A DNA stretch of 34,794 nucleotides from Ruminiclostridium sp. (GCA_016282095.1 JAEEJW010000148.1:1-34794); one strand, 5' to 3'. Positions 8,664 through 17,836 are shown, numbered from the stretch's first letter. The notes: generated from the sequence alone by a model not told the origin. Made by a program: numbers and translations.

Positions 8664-8796
8664 GCATTATGCCCCCACTATTGTAAATAAAGTAATCAAA
8701 TCCGTGCGCTGAAACGGTTTCCCGGCGGTAAACCGCCGCGAAATAACGAAGAAGGGTACGGGTCCCGTTTCTTATTTACAATAGCCGGGGATATGC
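8664..8796 (+). ncRNA. Candidate structured leader RNA of the type IV pilus operon
   Basis: The leader can fold into a multi-stem RNA. The closing helix pairs 8678-8690 with 8772-8784 over 13 perfect base pairs. It extends outward through CCCC (8673-8676) with GGGG (8787-8790) and GCAT (8664-8667) with ATGC (8793-8796). Inside, GAAACGG (8711-8717) can pair with CCGTTTC (8765-8771). A hairpin CGGCGG/CCGCCG with a TAAA loop lies at 8723-8738. A purine-rich unpaired stretch (8739-8763) follows, with GGG/CCC pairing possible at its end. There is no T-run, so it is not an ordinary terminator. I compared it from memory with GEMM-I and c-di-GMP-II motifs and found no match. The outer right arm lies 16 bases before the pilC ribosome binding site. 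Confidence 0.55.
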
Positions 8797-8825
8797 TCCA
8801 CGATTAAAACGAATGGAGGGTTTAC

Positions 8826-10019
8826 ATGGCATACTATTCTTATGTTGCCACAGACGCCAACGGTGCTACCGTCAAGGGCAAGGAATACGCGGATGACTAC
8901 GCCGCCCTTAGCGAAAAGCTCCGTCAGAAGAATCTCTTCTGTACCGAATACACCGAGATAGCGGAAAAAGATGATAAAGTGCAGTACAAGTTCAAGACCA
9001 AAGATCTTGCCTTCCTCTGCCGTCAGCTTTCTTCCATGCTTACCGCGGGTATAAGTCTGGTGCGCTCCCTGCATATTCTTTATACGCAGGAAGAAAACAA
9101 AAAGGCAAAGGCGACTTTGCTGGAGATCTACGAGGACGTACAAAAAGGACGCTCTTTCTCCGAATCCGTAATGTCGCGCCCGGGCGTGTTCCCGAACCTG
9201 TTCACCAGTATGGTGGCAGCCGGTGAAGCTTCCGGTAACCTCGATGTCATCATGACGCGTGTCGCGGACTACTACCTTAACCAGAACAAGATCAACAACC
9301 AGATCAGAGGCGCTCTTATATACCCTGCTGTTCTGCTCGTACTCCTTATCGGCGTATTCTTCGGTCTGTTCATCTTCATCATGCCGCAGTTCCGTGCGCT
9401 GGCAGGCGATGATATCCCACCGCTGTCACAGGCGATGTTCGCTATAAGTGACTTCCTTATTCCGTACTGGTGGACGATAGTTATCGGTATCGTGGCTCTT
9501 ATCGTAACGATCTATTTCCTGAGAAAAGCCCCGTGGTTCAAGATCTGGTTCGATGAGGTCAAGACGAAGGCTCCGAAAGTAGGCCCTCTCCTGATAGTCA
9601 TCTACACGTCGCGTTTTGCGAGAACAATGGCAAACCTCTACGCTTCCGGTCTTCAGATGGTAGACTGTATCGAGAAATCGGCAGACACCATGAATAACGA
9701 ATACATAGCAAATCTGATAAGAACGAGTGTTATTGAAGACGTAAAACACGGTGAGGCGCTCTCGGCTTCGATCACGAAAATAGGCGTATTCCCGGGCGTA
9801 TTCACCTCGATCATCATGGTCGGTGAGGAATCCGGTGCGCTGGATGAGATCCTCTCAAAATCCGCCGACTACTATGAGGACGAAGCGGCATCGGCCATCG
9901 CCGGTCTGACAGCCCTCATAGAGCCTGTAATCATAATCCTCCTCGGTGTTATGATAGGTCTGGTACTCGCAGGTATCTTCCCGATACTCTATGGTGGTAT
10001 GGCAAACGTCGGAAAGTAA
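8826..10019 (+). CDS. pilC: Type IV pilus inner-membrane platform protein PilC (GspF family)
   Basis: A 397-residue protein with two T2SSF domains (about 66-188 and 268-390), each with the typical helical cytoplasmic part (FCRQLSSMLTAGISLVRSL; FARTMANLYASGLQMVDCI). Membrane helices lie at about 165-192, 215-240 and 365-392. The repeated motif VAAGEASGNLD / IMVGEESGALDEI is a family hallmark. PilC is the platform on which the PilB and PilT ATPases act. GGAGGG lies 7 bases before the ATG. It opens a plus-strand pilus operon running to 17704, preceded by a promoter and structured leader. Confidence 0.95.
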   Translation: MAYYSYVATDANGATVKGKEYADDYAALSEKLRQKNLFCTEYTEIAEKDDKVQYKFKTKDLAFLCRQLSSMLTAGISLVRSLHILYTQEENKKAKATLLEIYEDVQKGRSFSESVMSRPGVFPNLFTSMVAAGEASGNLDVIMTRVADYYLNQNKINNQIRGALIYPAVLLVLLIGVFFGLFIFIMPQFRALAGDDIPPLSQAMFAISDFLIPYWWTIVIGIVALIVTIYFLRKAPWFKIWFDEVKTKAPKVGPLLIVIYTSRFARTMANLYASGLQMVDCIEKSADTMNNEYIANLIRTSVIEDVKHGEALSASITKIGVFPGVFTSIIMVGEESGALDEILSKSADYYEDEAASAIAGLTALIEPVIIILLGVMIGLVLAGIFPILYGGMANVGK

Positions 10020-10058
10020 TGAACGTCAACAAAAAATAATTAATAAAAGAGGTACTGT

Positions 10059-11624
10059 ATGTTATCAATTGATATTACCGACAAGCAGATAAGACTTGTC
10101 CGCGGCGCCCTCAACGGCAATAAGATCCGTGTGCTCGAAGTTGAGACACGAAACCTCGCAGCAGGCTGCATAAGCAACGGCTACGTTACCGATATCCCTA
10201 TGGTAGCGGGTGAGATAACCGATATTATTGCCACGAACAACATCAAGGACAAGGAAGCTATCGTCTGCATCAACTCCGGTTCTATCCTGTATAAGGATAT
10301 GACGATCCCCAAGCCCAAGAAGATCTCCAATTCAGCCGCTATCGAGTCCATGATACTCACCACAATGGGTATCACCAAAGAGTATAACATCTCTTACTCG
10401 ATAGTCGGCGAAACAAAGGACGAGAACGACCAGCCGGCTATCAAGCTGCTGGCGACCGCCTGCCCCCAGAGAATGGTTGACGGCTATATCAGACTGTTCA
10501 CTCAGCTCGGTATCAAGCTGCACCAGATCAACGTATCGAACAACTGTATCACACGACTGATACTCAACACTCCGAAGCTGGAGGGCTCGATGCCCCTCAT
10601 GCTGGTACAGATCGACAACGACTTTATCAACCTCAACCTTTATGAGGACAATCAGCTCACGCTGTCCAGATACGTCAGAGTCGATCCGTATGACTACAAC
10701 AACGATGAGGATTACATCAACCAGGCGGTCTATGACAACCTGTTCCGCACGCTGCAGTTCACATCTCAGCGCAAGGACGCAAAGCCGCTGAAGGAAATAA
10801 TGTTCTACGGTCAGGTAACGGACTTCATCTCCCTTTCCAACGCCGTATCGAACTTCAACGTTCCTTCGCACATACTCAACATACCCAATAACATCGTTAC
10901 ATTCTGTGACTTTGACTTCGCAGAGTACGCAAACGCGATAGGTGCCTTCTTCAAGGTCAGAAAGGACCTTGATCACGTTAACCTGCTGGACGCTTCCGCT
11001 GTTAAGGAGAAGAAGGGCGCCAATATGTTCTTCGTAGGCCTTGCCGCAGCATCAGTAGTATGTGCGGGTGCAATTCTCGGCGCAAAGCTTGTGTGTGACG
11101 GTATCGCAGGCGGCATCAAGACGGAAGCTGATGCGGTATACGCCGAAATACACAGCGATGCGAACGAAGAAAGACAGAGACTCCTTACCGAGAAGGAAGG
11201 CGTACTTACAAACGTAACCAAGTATGCATCCAACATTGAGGAAGCCGATCTTATCTTCAGAATGCAGCCGCAGGGACTTTCTTCGGTGCGTGACATACTT
11301 GTGGACACATTAAAGAGCGTTGATGAGGAAGCCATGATAATGGGCGACATCTCCATAAGTCAGTACGCACTCACAATGTCGGTACGCTGCTACAATATGG
11401 AGACGCCTACAAAGTATGTAAGAGCGCTCATTGATGCGGATTACTTCGACAACATCACTTACACCGGTTTTGCCGGCGAAGAAAACAAGTCCGAAGAGGA
11501 TGAAGAAGACGGACAACAGGCTGGCAGACGCAATGTACAGGTAGCCGAAGCCAAGGGCGATTATAACTATTCGTTCACACTGAATATGCTGCTCAGAGGA
11601 GGTAACGGCTATGAAATTAAATAA
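10059..11624 (+). CDS. PilM-PilN fusion, type IV pilus alignment complex
   Basis: A 521-residue protein whose first about 310 residues resemble PilM, the cytoplasmic actin-like component (LSIDITDKQIRLVRG at the start, DIPMVAGEITDIIATN, ending ANAIGAFFKVRKDL). Directly after comes HVNLLDASAVKEKKG, which resembles the short cytoplasmic NLLP-type tail by which PilN docks onto PilM. One membrane helix (about 322-345) and a periplasmic-type coiled region up to 521 follow. The length fits PilM plus PilN. A Glu/Asp-rich insert lies near 470-490. It ends 14 bases inside the pilO-like gene. The fusion assignment rests on domain order and the NLL motif. Confidence 0.8.
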   Translation: MLSIDITDKQIRLVRGALNGNKIRVLEVETRNLAAGCISNGYVTDIPMVAGEITDIIATNNIKDKEAIVCINSGSILYKDMTIPKPKKISNSAAIESMILTTMGITKEYNISYSIVGETKDENDQPAIKLLATACPQRMVDGYIRLFTQLGIKLHQINVSNNCITRLILNTPKLEGSMPLMLVQIDNDFINLNLYEDNQLTLSRYVRVDPYDYNNDEDYINQAVYDNLFRTLQFTSQRKDAKPLKEIMFYGQVTDFISLSNAVSNFNVPSHILNIPNNIVTFCDFDFAEYANAIGAFFKVRKDLDHVNLLDASAVKEKKGANMFFVGLAAASVVCAGAILGAKLVCDGIAGGIKTEADAVYAEIHSDANEERQRLLTEKEGVLTNVTKYASNIEEADLIFRMQPQGLSSVRDILVDTLKSVDEEAMIMGDISISQYALTMSVRCYNMETPTKYVRALIDADYFDNITYTGFAGEENKSEEDEEDGQQAGRRNVQVAEAKGDYNYSFTLNMLLRGGNGYEIK

Positions 11625-12600
11625 GGTAGAAAAGGTCATAGTTGTAATAATAGTATTGGGTCTGATCCTTGGACTCGGTATATTCATGCTGGTAAAGCCG
11701 AGCTTTGAAGATATCGGCAAGCAGCAGAAGGTTCTCGATTCCTATAAGACCGAGCTCAACGATCTTAACGCAAAACTTGCAAGGCTCGATACCATAGATG
11801 CCGATATCGATGAGCAGAAGACTCTCGCAAAGAAATATGAAACAAAGTTCTATCCTGACCTTACCACATACGAAGCATCCGAAATCGCTATGGCGTATCT
11901 TCAGGCGGCAAACCTTGAGGCACACACCATAAACATCACCCCGCTCTCTACCGTACAGCTCTCGCTTTCGTATTTTGCGCCCCCGGAGGTCGAATATGCA
12001 CTCAAGAGTTACGGTTCGGCAGCAAAGGATCCGGAGACTGAAGAACAGGTTCTTGAAGAGGGTCAGTTCAAGGATGGCAACAAGATTTACACTCTTACGC
12101 TGGATTCCGCCGCAAAAGTTACTATAACAGACGAAAACGGCGAAGAAGTGCAGAAGAGCAGATACACCGAAAATATGAAAAAGGTGTACAAGGCAGCGAT
12201 CTGCAGATATGTGGCTTCCAATTCCATATCACAGACAACAGGTCTTATTACTGCGACCTATGAAGTAAAAGGCAAGTATGTTGACTATATCAACTTCATC
12301 GATCATATCTATTCACTCGAAAGAGCGACTACGGTACCGAGTGTGATTATCCCTATGACATACACACCCAAGCCTGAAGAAGATGATGAGGATACAACAT
12401 ATATCGACGAAGCCGGATATGCTCATACAAGTGAAGAAGTATCACATATGAGCGACGTAGCACTTCCTATCGAGGATGATACTGAAGTTGTACAGACCAT
12501 AACGCTCAACTTCATCGCTGTAGAGCCTATGAAGGCCCTCAAGAACGTCGATGCCGACGGAACCACAATCGTTGTTGATCAGAGACCTGCCGTTTATTAA
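11611..12600 (+). CDS. PilO-like type IV pilus alignment protein
   Basis: A 329-residue protein with a short cytoplasmic tail, one membrane helix (about 8-28), a coiled coil (about 30-75) and an extracytoplasmic alpha/beta domain. This is the architecture of PilO, which pairs with PilN between PilM and the pilus. The coiled-coil part reads PSFEDIGKQQKVLDSYKTE and onward. An acidic segment (EEDDEDTTYIDE) near 250-265 is an unusual insertion, and the protein is longer than the usual 200 or so residues. The gene overlaps the pilM-pilN stop by 14 bases and has GGAGG upstream, so translation is probably coupled. Confidence 0.75.
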   Translation: MKLNKVEKVIVVIIVLGLILGLGIFMLVKPSFEDIGKQQKVLDSYKTELNDLNAKLARLDTIDADIDEQKTLAKKYETKFYPDLTTYEASEIAMAYLQAANLEAHTINITPLSTVQLSLSYFAPPEVEYALKSYGSAAKDPETEEQVLEEGQFKDGNKIYTLTLDSAAKVTITDENGEEVQKSRYTENMKKVYKAAICRYVASNSISQTTGLITATYEVKGKYVDYINFIDHIYSLERATTVPSVIIPMTYTPKPEEDDEDTTYIDEAGYAHTSEEVSHMSDVALPIEDDTEVVQTITLNFIAVEPMKALKNVDADGTTIVVDQRPAVY

Positions 12601-12611
12601 GGAGGGCAGTT

Positions 12612-15287
12612 ATGCTGAAATTTTTCTACAGGCTGAAAAGACGCGGAGGCGTAGTGCTTTTCGCCGTAATAGCGTTCATGACGCTGCTGATAACAATGGC
12701 GACTGTCGCCTACTTCTCGGCACGCGCATCGTTCAATACGGTAATAAGCAACTATGACTTCTCGCAGATGTACATATCCACGACCTCGGTCTCGGATATG
12801 ATCATCGATGCGCTGGCGGAGGATACATCCAAAGCCGGTGCTGACGCAACAAAGGGTCTTAACTACTTCAAAGGACTCAAGTCCAAAATTGAAGGCATGA
12901 TCACAGACACAGGCGGAGACCCTTCCAAAGCAGGCGCGACCCTTATCGGCGTATCCAATAATATTGCATACGCTGACAGGGACAATGTAAGCAAGATAAT
13001 GGTCGACGGCGCAAACAACGCCGTCGAGCCCGGCGTTATCGATGCGGTAAAAACAACTGTAAAACTCGAGAGTATAGTCAAGGATAAGCCCTCAAGCGGC
13101 ATAAATACCTACTATTTCACGATCACTACAGTCGGCTACTACCGCAACAATACCATAACCGTACAGGATTCGATCTACGCAGAAGCAGGCGTGGCATCTG
13201 CCAAGAGCACTCCTCTGTTCAGCACATTCTTCACGGCAACAGGTCAGCAGCTCAAGAACGGTGTGCCTTCTCACACAACGCGTGCCGTTATCATAGATAC
13301 ACAGCAGATCTCCGATAACGCATACTTCCAGAACGAATTCACCGTCTTCACCGGTGCGAACACCGACTGCGCATTCCTCGGCGGTATAAGGACAACAGGC
13401 GGTCTGTATCTCGATAAGGTACAGAACTATACGATCACCGCTCCCAAAAAGAACGGTTCCGGAGATGTTATAGAAAGACATGACTGGATAATCGGCGGTG
13501 ATATGTATCTCGGATCCAACATTACCCTCAATCTTAACGGCAATGATCTGTTCGTTCACGGTGACCTTTACATCAACAACGGTCATACACTTACGGCCGG
13601 AAATGTATATGTAGAGGGTAATATCTACTTCCTGAACGGTGACGGAAATATCAAGATTGAGAACGGTACGGACAGAATAAAGATCATCAAGGACGAGAAC
13701 GGAAACGATAAGATCGTAAAGAGCGGCGACGCCAACGGCGTATGGGTAAACGGCAATATCATCAAGTGCGGCGGTACCCAGAAGACCGGCAGCGGTACAT
13801 GGGCTGAAGGAAAAGCAACGATCGCTGATCTCGCCGGAAAGAATCAGAGCGATCTTACTATCGCTGATGAATTCGCTGCGATAAACGGACTTATAAATAC
13901 CATAACAGGTAATAACTGGTCCGGCTTCCTTAATACCGGCGGCGGTGGAAATACTCCTCAGATCAGCGGCGGTCCGCTCAGGATCAACGGCAGCACAAAT
14001 AATTCCAGTACTGTCGGAACCACTTTCAACTGGGGCGATTACGCTGTTCAGGTAGACGTACAGGACGAAACGGCAACAGAGTATGTAGACAAGATCCAGG
14101 CCATGACTGTTGACAATCTTCTTGATCCTACCGTAGACGGCGGTATGAAGAGAATCGAGTACGACAACTATTCAGCTGATGAGGTTTACTCCAGCGGCAG
14201 AGTCCTGACACTCAATTTCGACGGAATCGGCTCGGTTGCTAAGGGAAACCGTCTCCCGATAGGTATCGTGAACGGCGAGGAAGCGTATATAATCTATAAC
14301 GATACGGATAATATCTGGAACTCGAAGGATGTAGTTATAGAGCTTCCTTATGTCAAGGGCGGCTATATGCTCAAGTACAACGGTGCGATACCGTATATGG
14401 GCGGCGGCGGCGGAAATGTTACCTTTAAGATCAAAACTCCGAATGGGGCTCAGCTTGATGAAAACGGTCAGCCGATGTATATGACGGAGACCGTTGAAAA
14501 GGACGGCAAGCAGGTTGAACAGATCGCAAAGGATGCCAAGGGTAATCCGATACCCGTTCCGGAGTCTATGCCCATAGTCCTTGCAGCTAACTTTGACGAC
14601 GGTTCCGGCACCGCAACCGACGAATCCGGTTTCAACGCTTTCAGATGGACGGCAGCGCAGTCGAGCAATTCCGGTATGGTAACCGTTGAGCTTGTGGATA
14701 AGGATGATCCCAGCAAGAGTGCTACAGGCAATGTAGTATTTGAAATGGGAACATACGACAAGGACGGAAAATATGTTGCCTATGATCCTGCAAAGGCTGC
14801 GAACACCGAGGCCGTAACATACTGGGCAAAGGAGAAGGAGAAGGTCGGCACACTCAATCAGGTGACGAACATATCCAGTCTTCAGCCTTCCACTCCTCAG
14901 GGCAGCGATCAGTACAAATTCCTCAAGTCCGGCTCGAACGATATACAGTCTGATTACGACAACAAGATAATCCTCGTATCGAACAAGAACGGTGCCAAGA
15001 ACGCGTTCAACGCTACGGGCGGCGATTCCACATTCTGCGGTTATCTGTATGCTCCGAACGGCAGCTTCAATGCGGTACAGGATAAGGGTACTATGCCTCT
15101 GTTCGGCGGTATGATAGTTTCCGACTATAACATAAAGCTCGGCAGCTATCTCTACGGTGAACCCGATCCCGGCCTTATAGCGGCACTCGGAACCACTCTT
15201 CACAAGAAGGGCGGCAACAATAATTCCAATCCTACAACTGCTGAGACAACGTGGTACACCAACCTTGGAAAGAACTATTTCGGTTGA
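12612..15287 (+). CDS. Large PilX-like pilus-associated protein
   Basis: An 891-residue protein with an N-terminal positively charged tail (KRRGG) and one hydrophobic helix (about 14-36), like PilX-type minor components. It lacks the Gly-Phe cleavage site and Glu5 of true prepilins. Residues about 250-350 form Gly/Asn-rich short repeats such as GGDMYLGSNITLNLNG, GDLYINNG and GNVYVEGNIYF, which look like turns of a beta-helix. The C-terminus has FCGYLYAPNGSFNA and LFGGMIVSDYNIKLG, resembling the C-terminal domain of some PilX-like proteins. It lies between pilO and the prepilin genes, with GGAGGG before the ATG, and is probably a tip or adhesive component. Exact role unknown. Confidence 0.65.
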   Translation: MLKFFYRLKRRGGVVLFAVIAFMTLLITMATVAYFSARASFNTVISNYDFSQMYISTTSVSDMIIDALAEDTSKAGADATKGLNYFKGLKSKIEGMITDTGGDPSKAGATLIGVSNNIAYADRDNVSKIMVDGANNAVEPGVIDAVKTTVKLESIVKDKPSSGINTYYFTITTVGYYRNNTITVQDSIYAEAGVASAKSTPLFSTFFTATGQQLKNGVPSHTTRAVIIDTQQISDNAYFQNEFTVFTGANTDCAFLGGIRTTGGLYLDKVQNYTITAPKKNGSGDVIERHDWIIGGDMYLGSNITLNLNGNDLFVHGDLYINNGHTLTAGNVYVEGNIYFLNGDGNIKIENGTDRIKIIKDENGNDKIVKSGDANGVWVNGNIIKCGGTQKTGSGTWAEGKATIADLAGKNQSDLTIADEFAAINGLINTITGNNWSGFLNTGGGGNTPQISGGPLRINGSTNNSSTVGTTFNWGDYAVQVDVQDETATEYVDKIQAMTVDNLLDPTVDGGMKRIEYDNYSADEVYSSGRVLTLNFDGIGSVAKGNRLPIGIVNGEEAYIIYNDTDNIWNSKDVVIELPYVKGGYMLKYNGAIPYMGGGGGNVTFKIKTPNGAQLDENGQPMYMTETVEKDGKQVEQIAKDAKGNPIPVPESMPIVLAANFDDGSGTATDESGFNAFRWTAAQSSNSGMVTVELVDKDDPSKSATGNVVFEMGTYDKDGKYVAYDPAKAANTEAVTYWAKEKEKVGTLNQVTNISSLQPSTPQGSDQYKFLKSGSNDIQSDYDNKIILVSNKNGAKNAFNATGGDSTFCGYLYAPNGSFNAVQDKGTMPLFGGMIVSDYNIKLGSYLYGEPDPGLIAALGTTLHKKGGNNNSNPTTAETTWYTNLGKNYFG

Positions 15288-15301
15288 TAACAGAAAATGC
15301 C

Positions 15302-15327
15302 TTCCCTGCCGCGAAAGCGGCGGGGAA
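15302..15327 (+). other. Intercistronic GAAA-tetraloop hairpin
   Basis: An 11-bp stem (15302-15312 with 15317-15327, one G-T pair) is closed by GAAA. It lies between the PilX-like gene and the first prepilin gene. No T-run follows, so it more likely stabilises or separates mRNA segments than terminates. Confidence 0.55.
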
Positions 15328-15356
15328 AGCAAATAAAACGAAAGGAAAGCAACGTT

Positions 15357-16772
15357 ATGAGAAAATTGAATTTTTATAACAAAAAGGGCTTCACGCTTGT
15401 AGAATGTATCGTTGCGATCGCTGTTTTTGCTGTTATGACCTCCATGGTAATGATCATCATAAGCTCCGCCATAGACACGACAAGACAGTCTGTCAACGGT
15501 GAGCGTGACCTCAACCAGATGGTAGAGGCAGTTGAAAACGATCAGGCGATAAGAAAATACGATGCGGGTGATTCCCGTACCCTTGTGATGAGATTCGGCG
15601 AACCTACTTCCACAGACAAGGATCCCAATTTCTCCATCACTTACAGCACCACGGACGGCTATATGAACTATATGAGCTGCCCGAGATGCGGCTATATAGG
15701 AAGCCGGCTTGAGTTCATAAAGCATATTGTCGATTCCTATACATACAAGAATTCAAGCGATACCCTTAAAGACAAATACTCGTATTCCTACTGGTTCGAT
15801 CCGATACTCAAGGCGGATAACGGCAATGAGGCGGGAACGTACAATGTAGAAGGCGTTACCTTTGATTCAAAGGACAACGACGACGATACGAGAAAGGCAA
15901 ACTTCAACACACAACAGAAGAAGTTCGTAACGTATCTTAGAAAATTTGTATGCCCCAACTGTGAGCAGATCGTAGAGAACGGCGTCGGAAACGCAAACGA
16001 AGTACGTCCGCTGTACTGCCTGACTTGTGATAATCAGGCAAGTCCCTACAGTGAAGATGTACAGACCGGTAACGCTGCAACCAGTAAGGGCTTCCACTGG
16101 GATAACAAGACAGGCTCGTTCTACTGCAACAAGTGCGGCAGCTCATATGTTATCGAAAAGGGCATGAAGGAAAGGCTCGGCGCGGGCTCACAGTTCAATA
16201 TCGGCGGTATATTCCCGAACGCTATAAGATACGGTTCGATAGAATCTCCTGCGAACGATGATGTCAAGACATTTGTTGCTGCGGAAAATACTGCAGGCGA
16301 CGAACTGTCCAATTACAGCGTAAAGCTCAATGTTACCTCTTATGCTTCCACACTCCCGGATAAGTATCAGATCACAATAAGCAACCTTACATCCGCGGTA
16401 ACCAACAACAAGGACGTTACTTTCACATTCCAGCTTCCTCCGGGTTATATGATACCGACTATGGTCGATGCTTCGGATAAGACAAAGACCAAGCTCAACC
16501 TCGGTATGGTCAACGGTACTTCCGGTACACTTACCTGGAAATACACCAACGGCGCAGATGCTTCCGAGGGTTCGCAGATCACGCTGAAGAACGTAAAGAC
16601 CGGTACTACTCCGTCATTTACTTTCACACTTGTAAATGTGAAGAGCGGTAACTCTTTCGACGCGGACTATGCGGATGAAGGCGGTCTTGCGGATTTCTGG
16701 TTCAAGATCAAGGATACCAACGGTGCGTCCGACACCTTTACGGTACCGCGTACCTTCAAGACCAGCAGCTGA
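15357..16772 (+). CDS. Prepilin-like protein with four CxxC motifs
   Basis: A 471-residue protein with a class III prepilin signal, KKG^FTLVE, cleaved after Gly11 by prepilin peptidase, with Glu at +5 and a hydrophobic helix to about residue 37. The in-frame upstream start at 15297 is rejected because AAGGAAAG and the usual short leader support 15357. The body holds four CxxC pairs: CPRC (108-111), CPNC (199-202), CLTC (221-224) and CNKC (257-260). They look like zinc-ribbon halves or disulfide knuckles, rare in pilins. Residues about 320-465 form an Ig-like or DUF11-like beta domain (FTFQLPPGYMIPTM, SGTLTWKYTNG). At 471 residues it is far larger than a normal pilin. It may be a minor or tip pilin; the ligand is unknown. 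Confidence 0.8.
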   Translation: MRKLNFYNKKGFTLVECIVAIAVFAVMTSMVMIIISSAIDTTRQSVNGERDLNQMVEAVENDQAIRKYDAGDSRTLVMRFGEPTSTDKDPNFSITYSTTDGYMNYMSCPRCGYIGSRLEFIKHIVDSYTYKNSSDTLKDKYSYSYWFDPILKADNGNEAGTYNVEGVTFDSKDNDDDTRKANFNTQQKKFVTYLRKFVCPNCEQIVENGVGNANEVRPLYCLTCDNQASPYSEDVQTGNAATSKGFHWDNKTGSFYCNKCGSSYVIEKGMKERLGAGSQFNIGGIFPNAIRYGSIESPANDDVKTFVAAENTAGDELSNYSVKLNVTSYASTLPDKYQITISNLTSAVTNNKDVTFTFQLPPGYMIPTMVDASDKTKTKLNLGMVNGTSGTLTWKYTNGADASEGSQITLKNVKTGTTPSFTFTLVNVKSGNSFDADYADEGGLADFWFKIKDTNGASDTFTVPRTFKTSS

Positions 16773-16789
16773 CAGGGAGGTGATAAGTA

Positions 16790-17704
16790 ATGCAGCAGTA
16801 TTTCAGAAGACTTAAGCGCAAAAAAGGCTTTACTATCACCGAGCTTATCGTCGTTGTTGCTCTGGTAGGTATCATGATGGCAACGCTCACAGCGTTCTCC
16901 GGCCCTGTCCGTGATATGGTCAGAAACACAAGAGCACAGAATGATGTTCTTTCGATCAACAACATCATAGGCAACTATCTTGAGCACAATCTCTCCTACG
17001 CAAGCCAGGTAACTATCTGCGCAGGCTGGGATCTGATCCAGCACAAGGATGCTCTCAAGACAAAGTTTGACAGCCTTAAGAGCACCTGGGCAACGTCGAA
17101 TGACCGTCCCGCCGCAATAATCATACATTTCGAGAAAGGTGACAGCGATCTGAGAAACACCTTCCGGCTGTATGAGTATGATTCAAAATCTGAGCTTCCT
17201 ACTACGACAACAGAAATAGACGGTGTGTACTACCCGGTAATGGACAGTAATAATCTTGTTTTCCACAAGGAATTCTATAATGATTATTCGTTCGTTATTA
17301 CGGCAGATGACCTTATCTTCCACAATAACTACCGTGAGAAGGCTTATGCAAGACTTAATGTTTCCGCATATAAATTCGACGGTTCCATACAGAAATCTGC
17401 CGGTGTGGAGGCTTGCCTTGATCGCGGCGACGCAAAGACACACTATATGAATCTTGCAGGCGCTGCTCCGATCTCAGGCGGTGCAGGTGTACAGACCGAC
17501 CTCCTTACTTCCGGCCACTTCATCATTGGCGGTGTAGGCTCGGAGAGTGTGTTCTTCCCGCTCCAGAACATAAACGTGAGCGGCAATAAATACGAGTACT
17601 TCCGCGGTTATGAGGATCCGACAACACATAACATCACTTACGGCGATGATATCGTGATCTTCTACAACATCAGAAAGTACAGCTACGGCAAGAGCAGTTC
17701 ATAA
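16790..17704 (+). CDS. Prepilin-like protein
   Basis: A 304-residue protein with the prepilin signal KKG^FTITELIVVVALVGIMMATL: a short basic leader, Gly-Phe cleavage after Gly13, Glu5 and a long hydrophobic helix. The rest is an extracellular domain without a family that I recognise, with four-residue Thr runs near 136-142 and an acidic C-terminal part. GGGAGGTGATAAGTA precedes the ATG. It is the last gene of the plus-strand unit and is followed by a group of hairpins. It could be the major or a minor subunit; its size and position after other minor-type genes favour a minor pilin. Confidence 0.85.
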   Translation: MQQYFRRLKRKKGFTITELIVVVALVGIMMATLTAFSGPVRDMVRNTRAQNDVLSINNIIGNYLEHNLSYASQVTICAGWDLIQHKDALKTKFDSLKSTWATSNDRPAAIIIHFEKGDSDLRNTFRLYEYDSKSELPTTTTEIDGVYYPVMDSNNLVFHKEFYNDYSFVITADDLIFHNNYREKAYARLNVSAYKFDGSIQKSAGVEACLDRGDAKTHYMNLAGAAPISGGAGVQTDLLTSGHFIIGGVGSESVFFPLQNINVSGNKYEYFRGYEDPTTHNITYGDDIVIFYNIRKYSYGKSSS

Positions 17705-17716
17705 CAAAAACACAAA

Positions 17717-17785
17717 TGCCCCGCGGATCAAACCGCGGGGCAGGCGTTGAAGAGGGCGCACTTTCGTGTGCTCCGTTCAATGCCT
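17717..17785. terminator. Two hairpins at the end of the prepilin operon
   Basis: A 10-bp stem (17717-17726 with 17733-17742) is followed by a long interrupted hairpin: AGGCGTTGAA (17742-17751) with TTCAATGCCT (17776-17785), and inner GCGCAC/GTGTGC closed by TTTC. The plus strand lacks a T-run after the first stem. AAAAA follows the second near 17791. The minus strand has TTTGTGTTTTTG after the first stem, so it can also back up pilD termination. Confidence 0.6.
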
Positions 17786-17790
17786 GACAT

Positions 17791-17822
17791 AAAAATATCC
17801 CGGACAGCAATTGCTGTCCGGG
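17791..17822 (-). terminator. Terminator of pilD
   Basis: A 12-base perfect palindrome arm pair at 17799-17822 (CCCGGACAGC, AATT loop, GCTGTCCGGG). On the minus strand it is followed by ATATTTTTAT, 14 bases after the pilD stop. Confidence 0.8.
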
Positions 17823-17836
17823 AATATATACGGTTT

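Noticed and set aside
8664-8796. c-di-GMP-I, c-di-GMP-II or T-box identity for the pilC leader
   Set aside because: The conserved cores of these classes, as I know them, are absent; only loose similarity to short pieces was seen.
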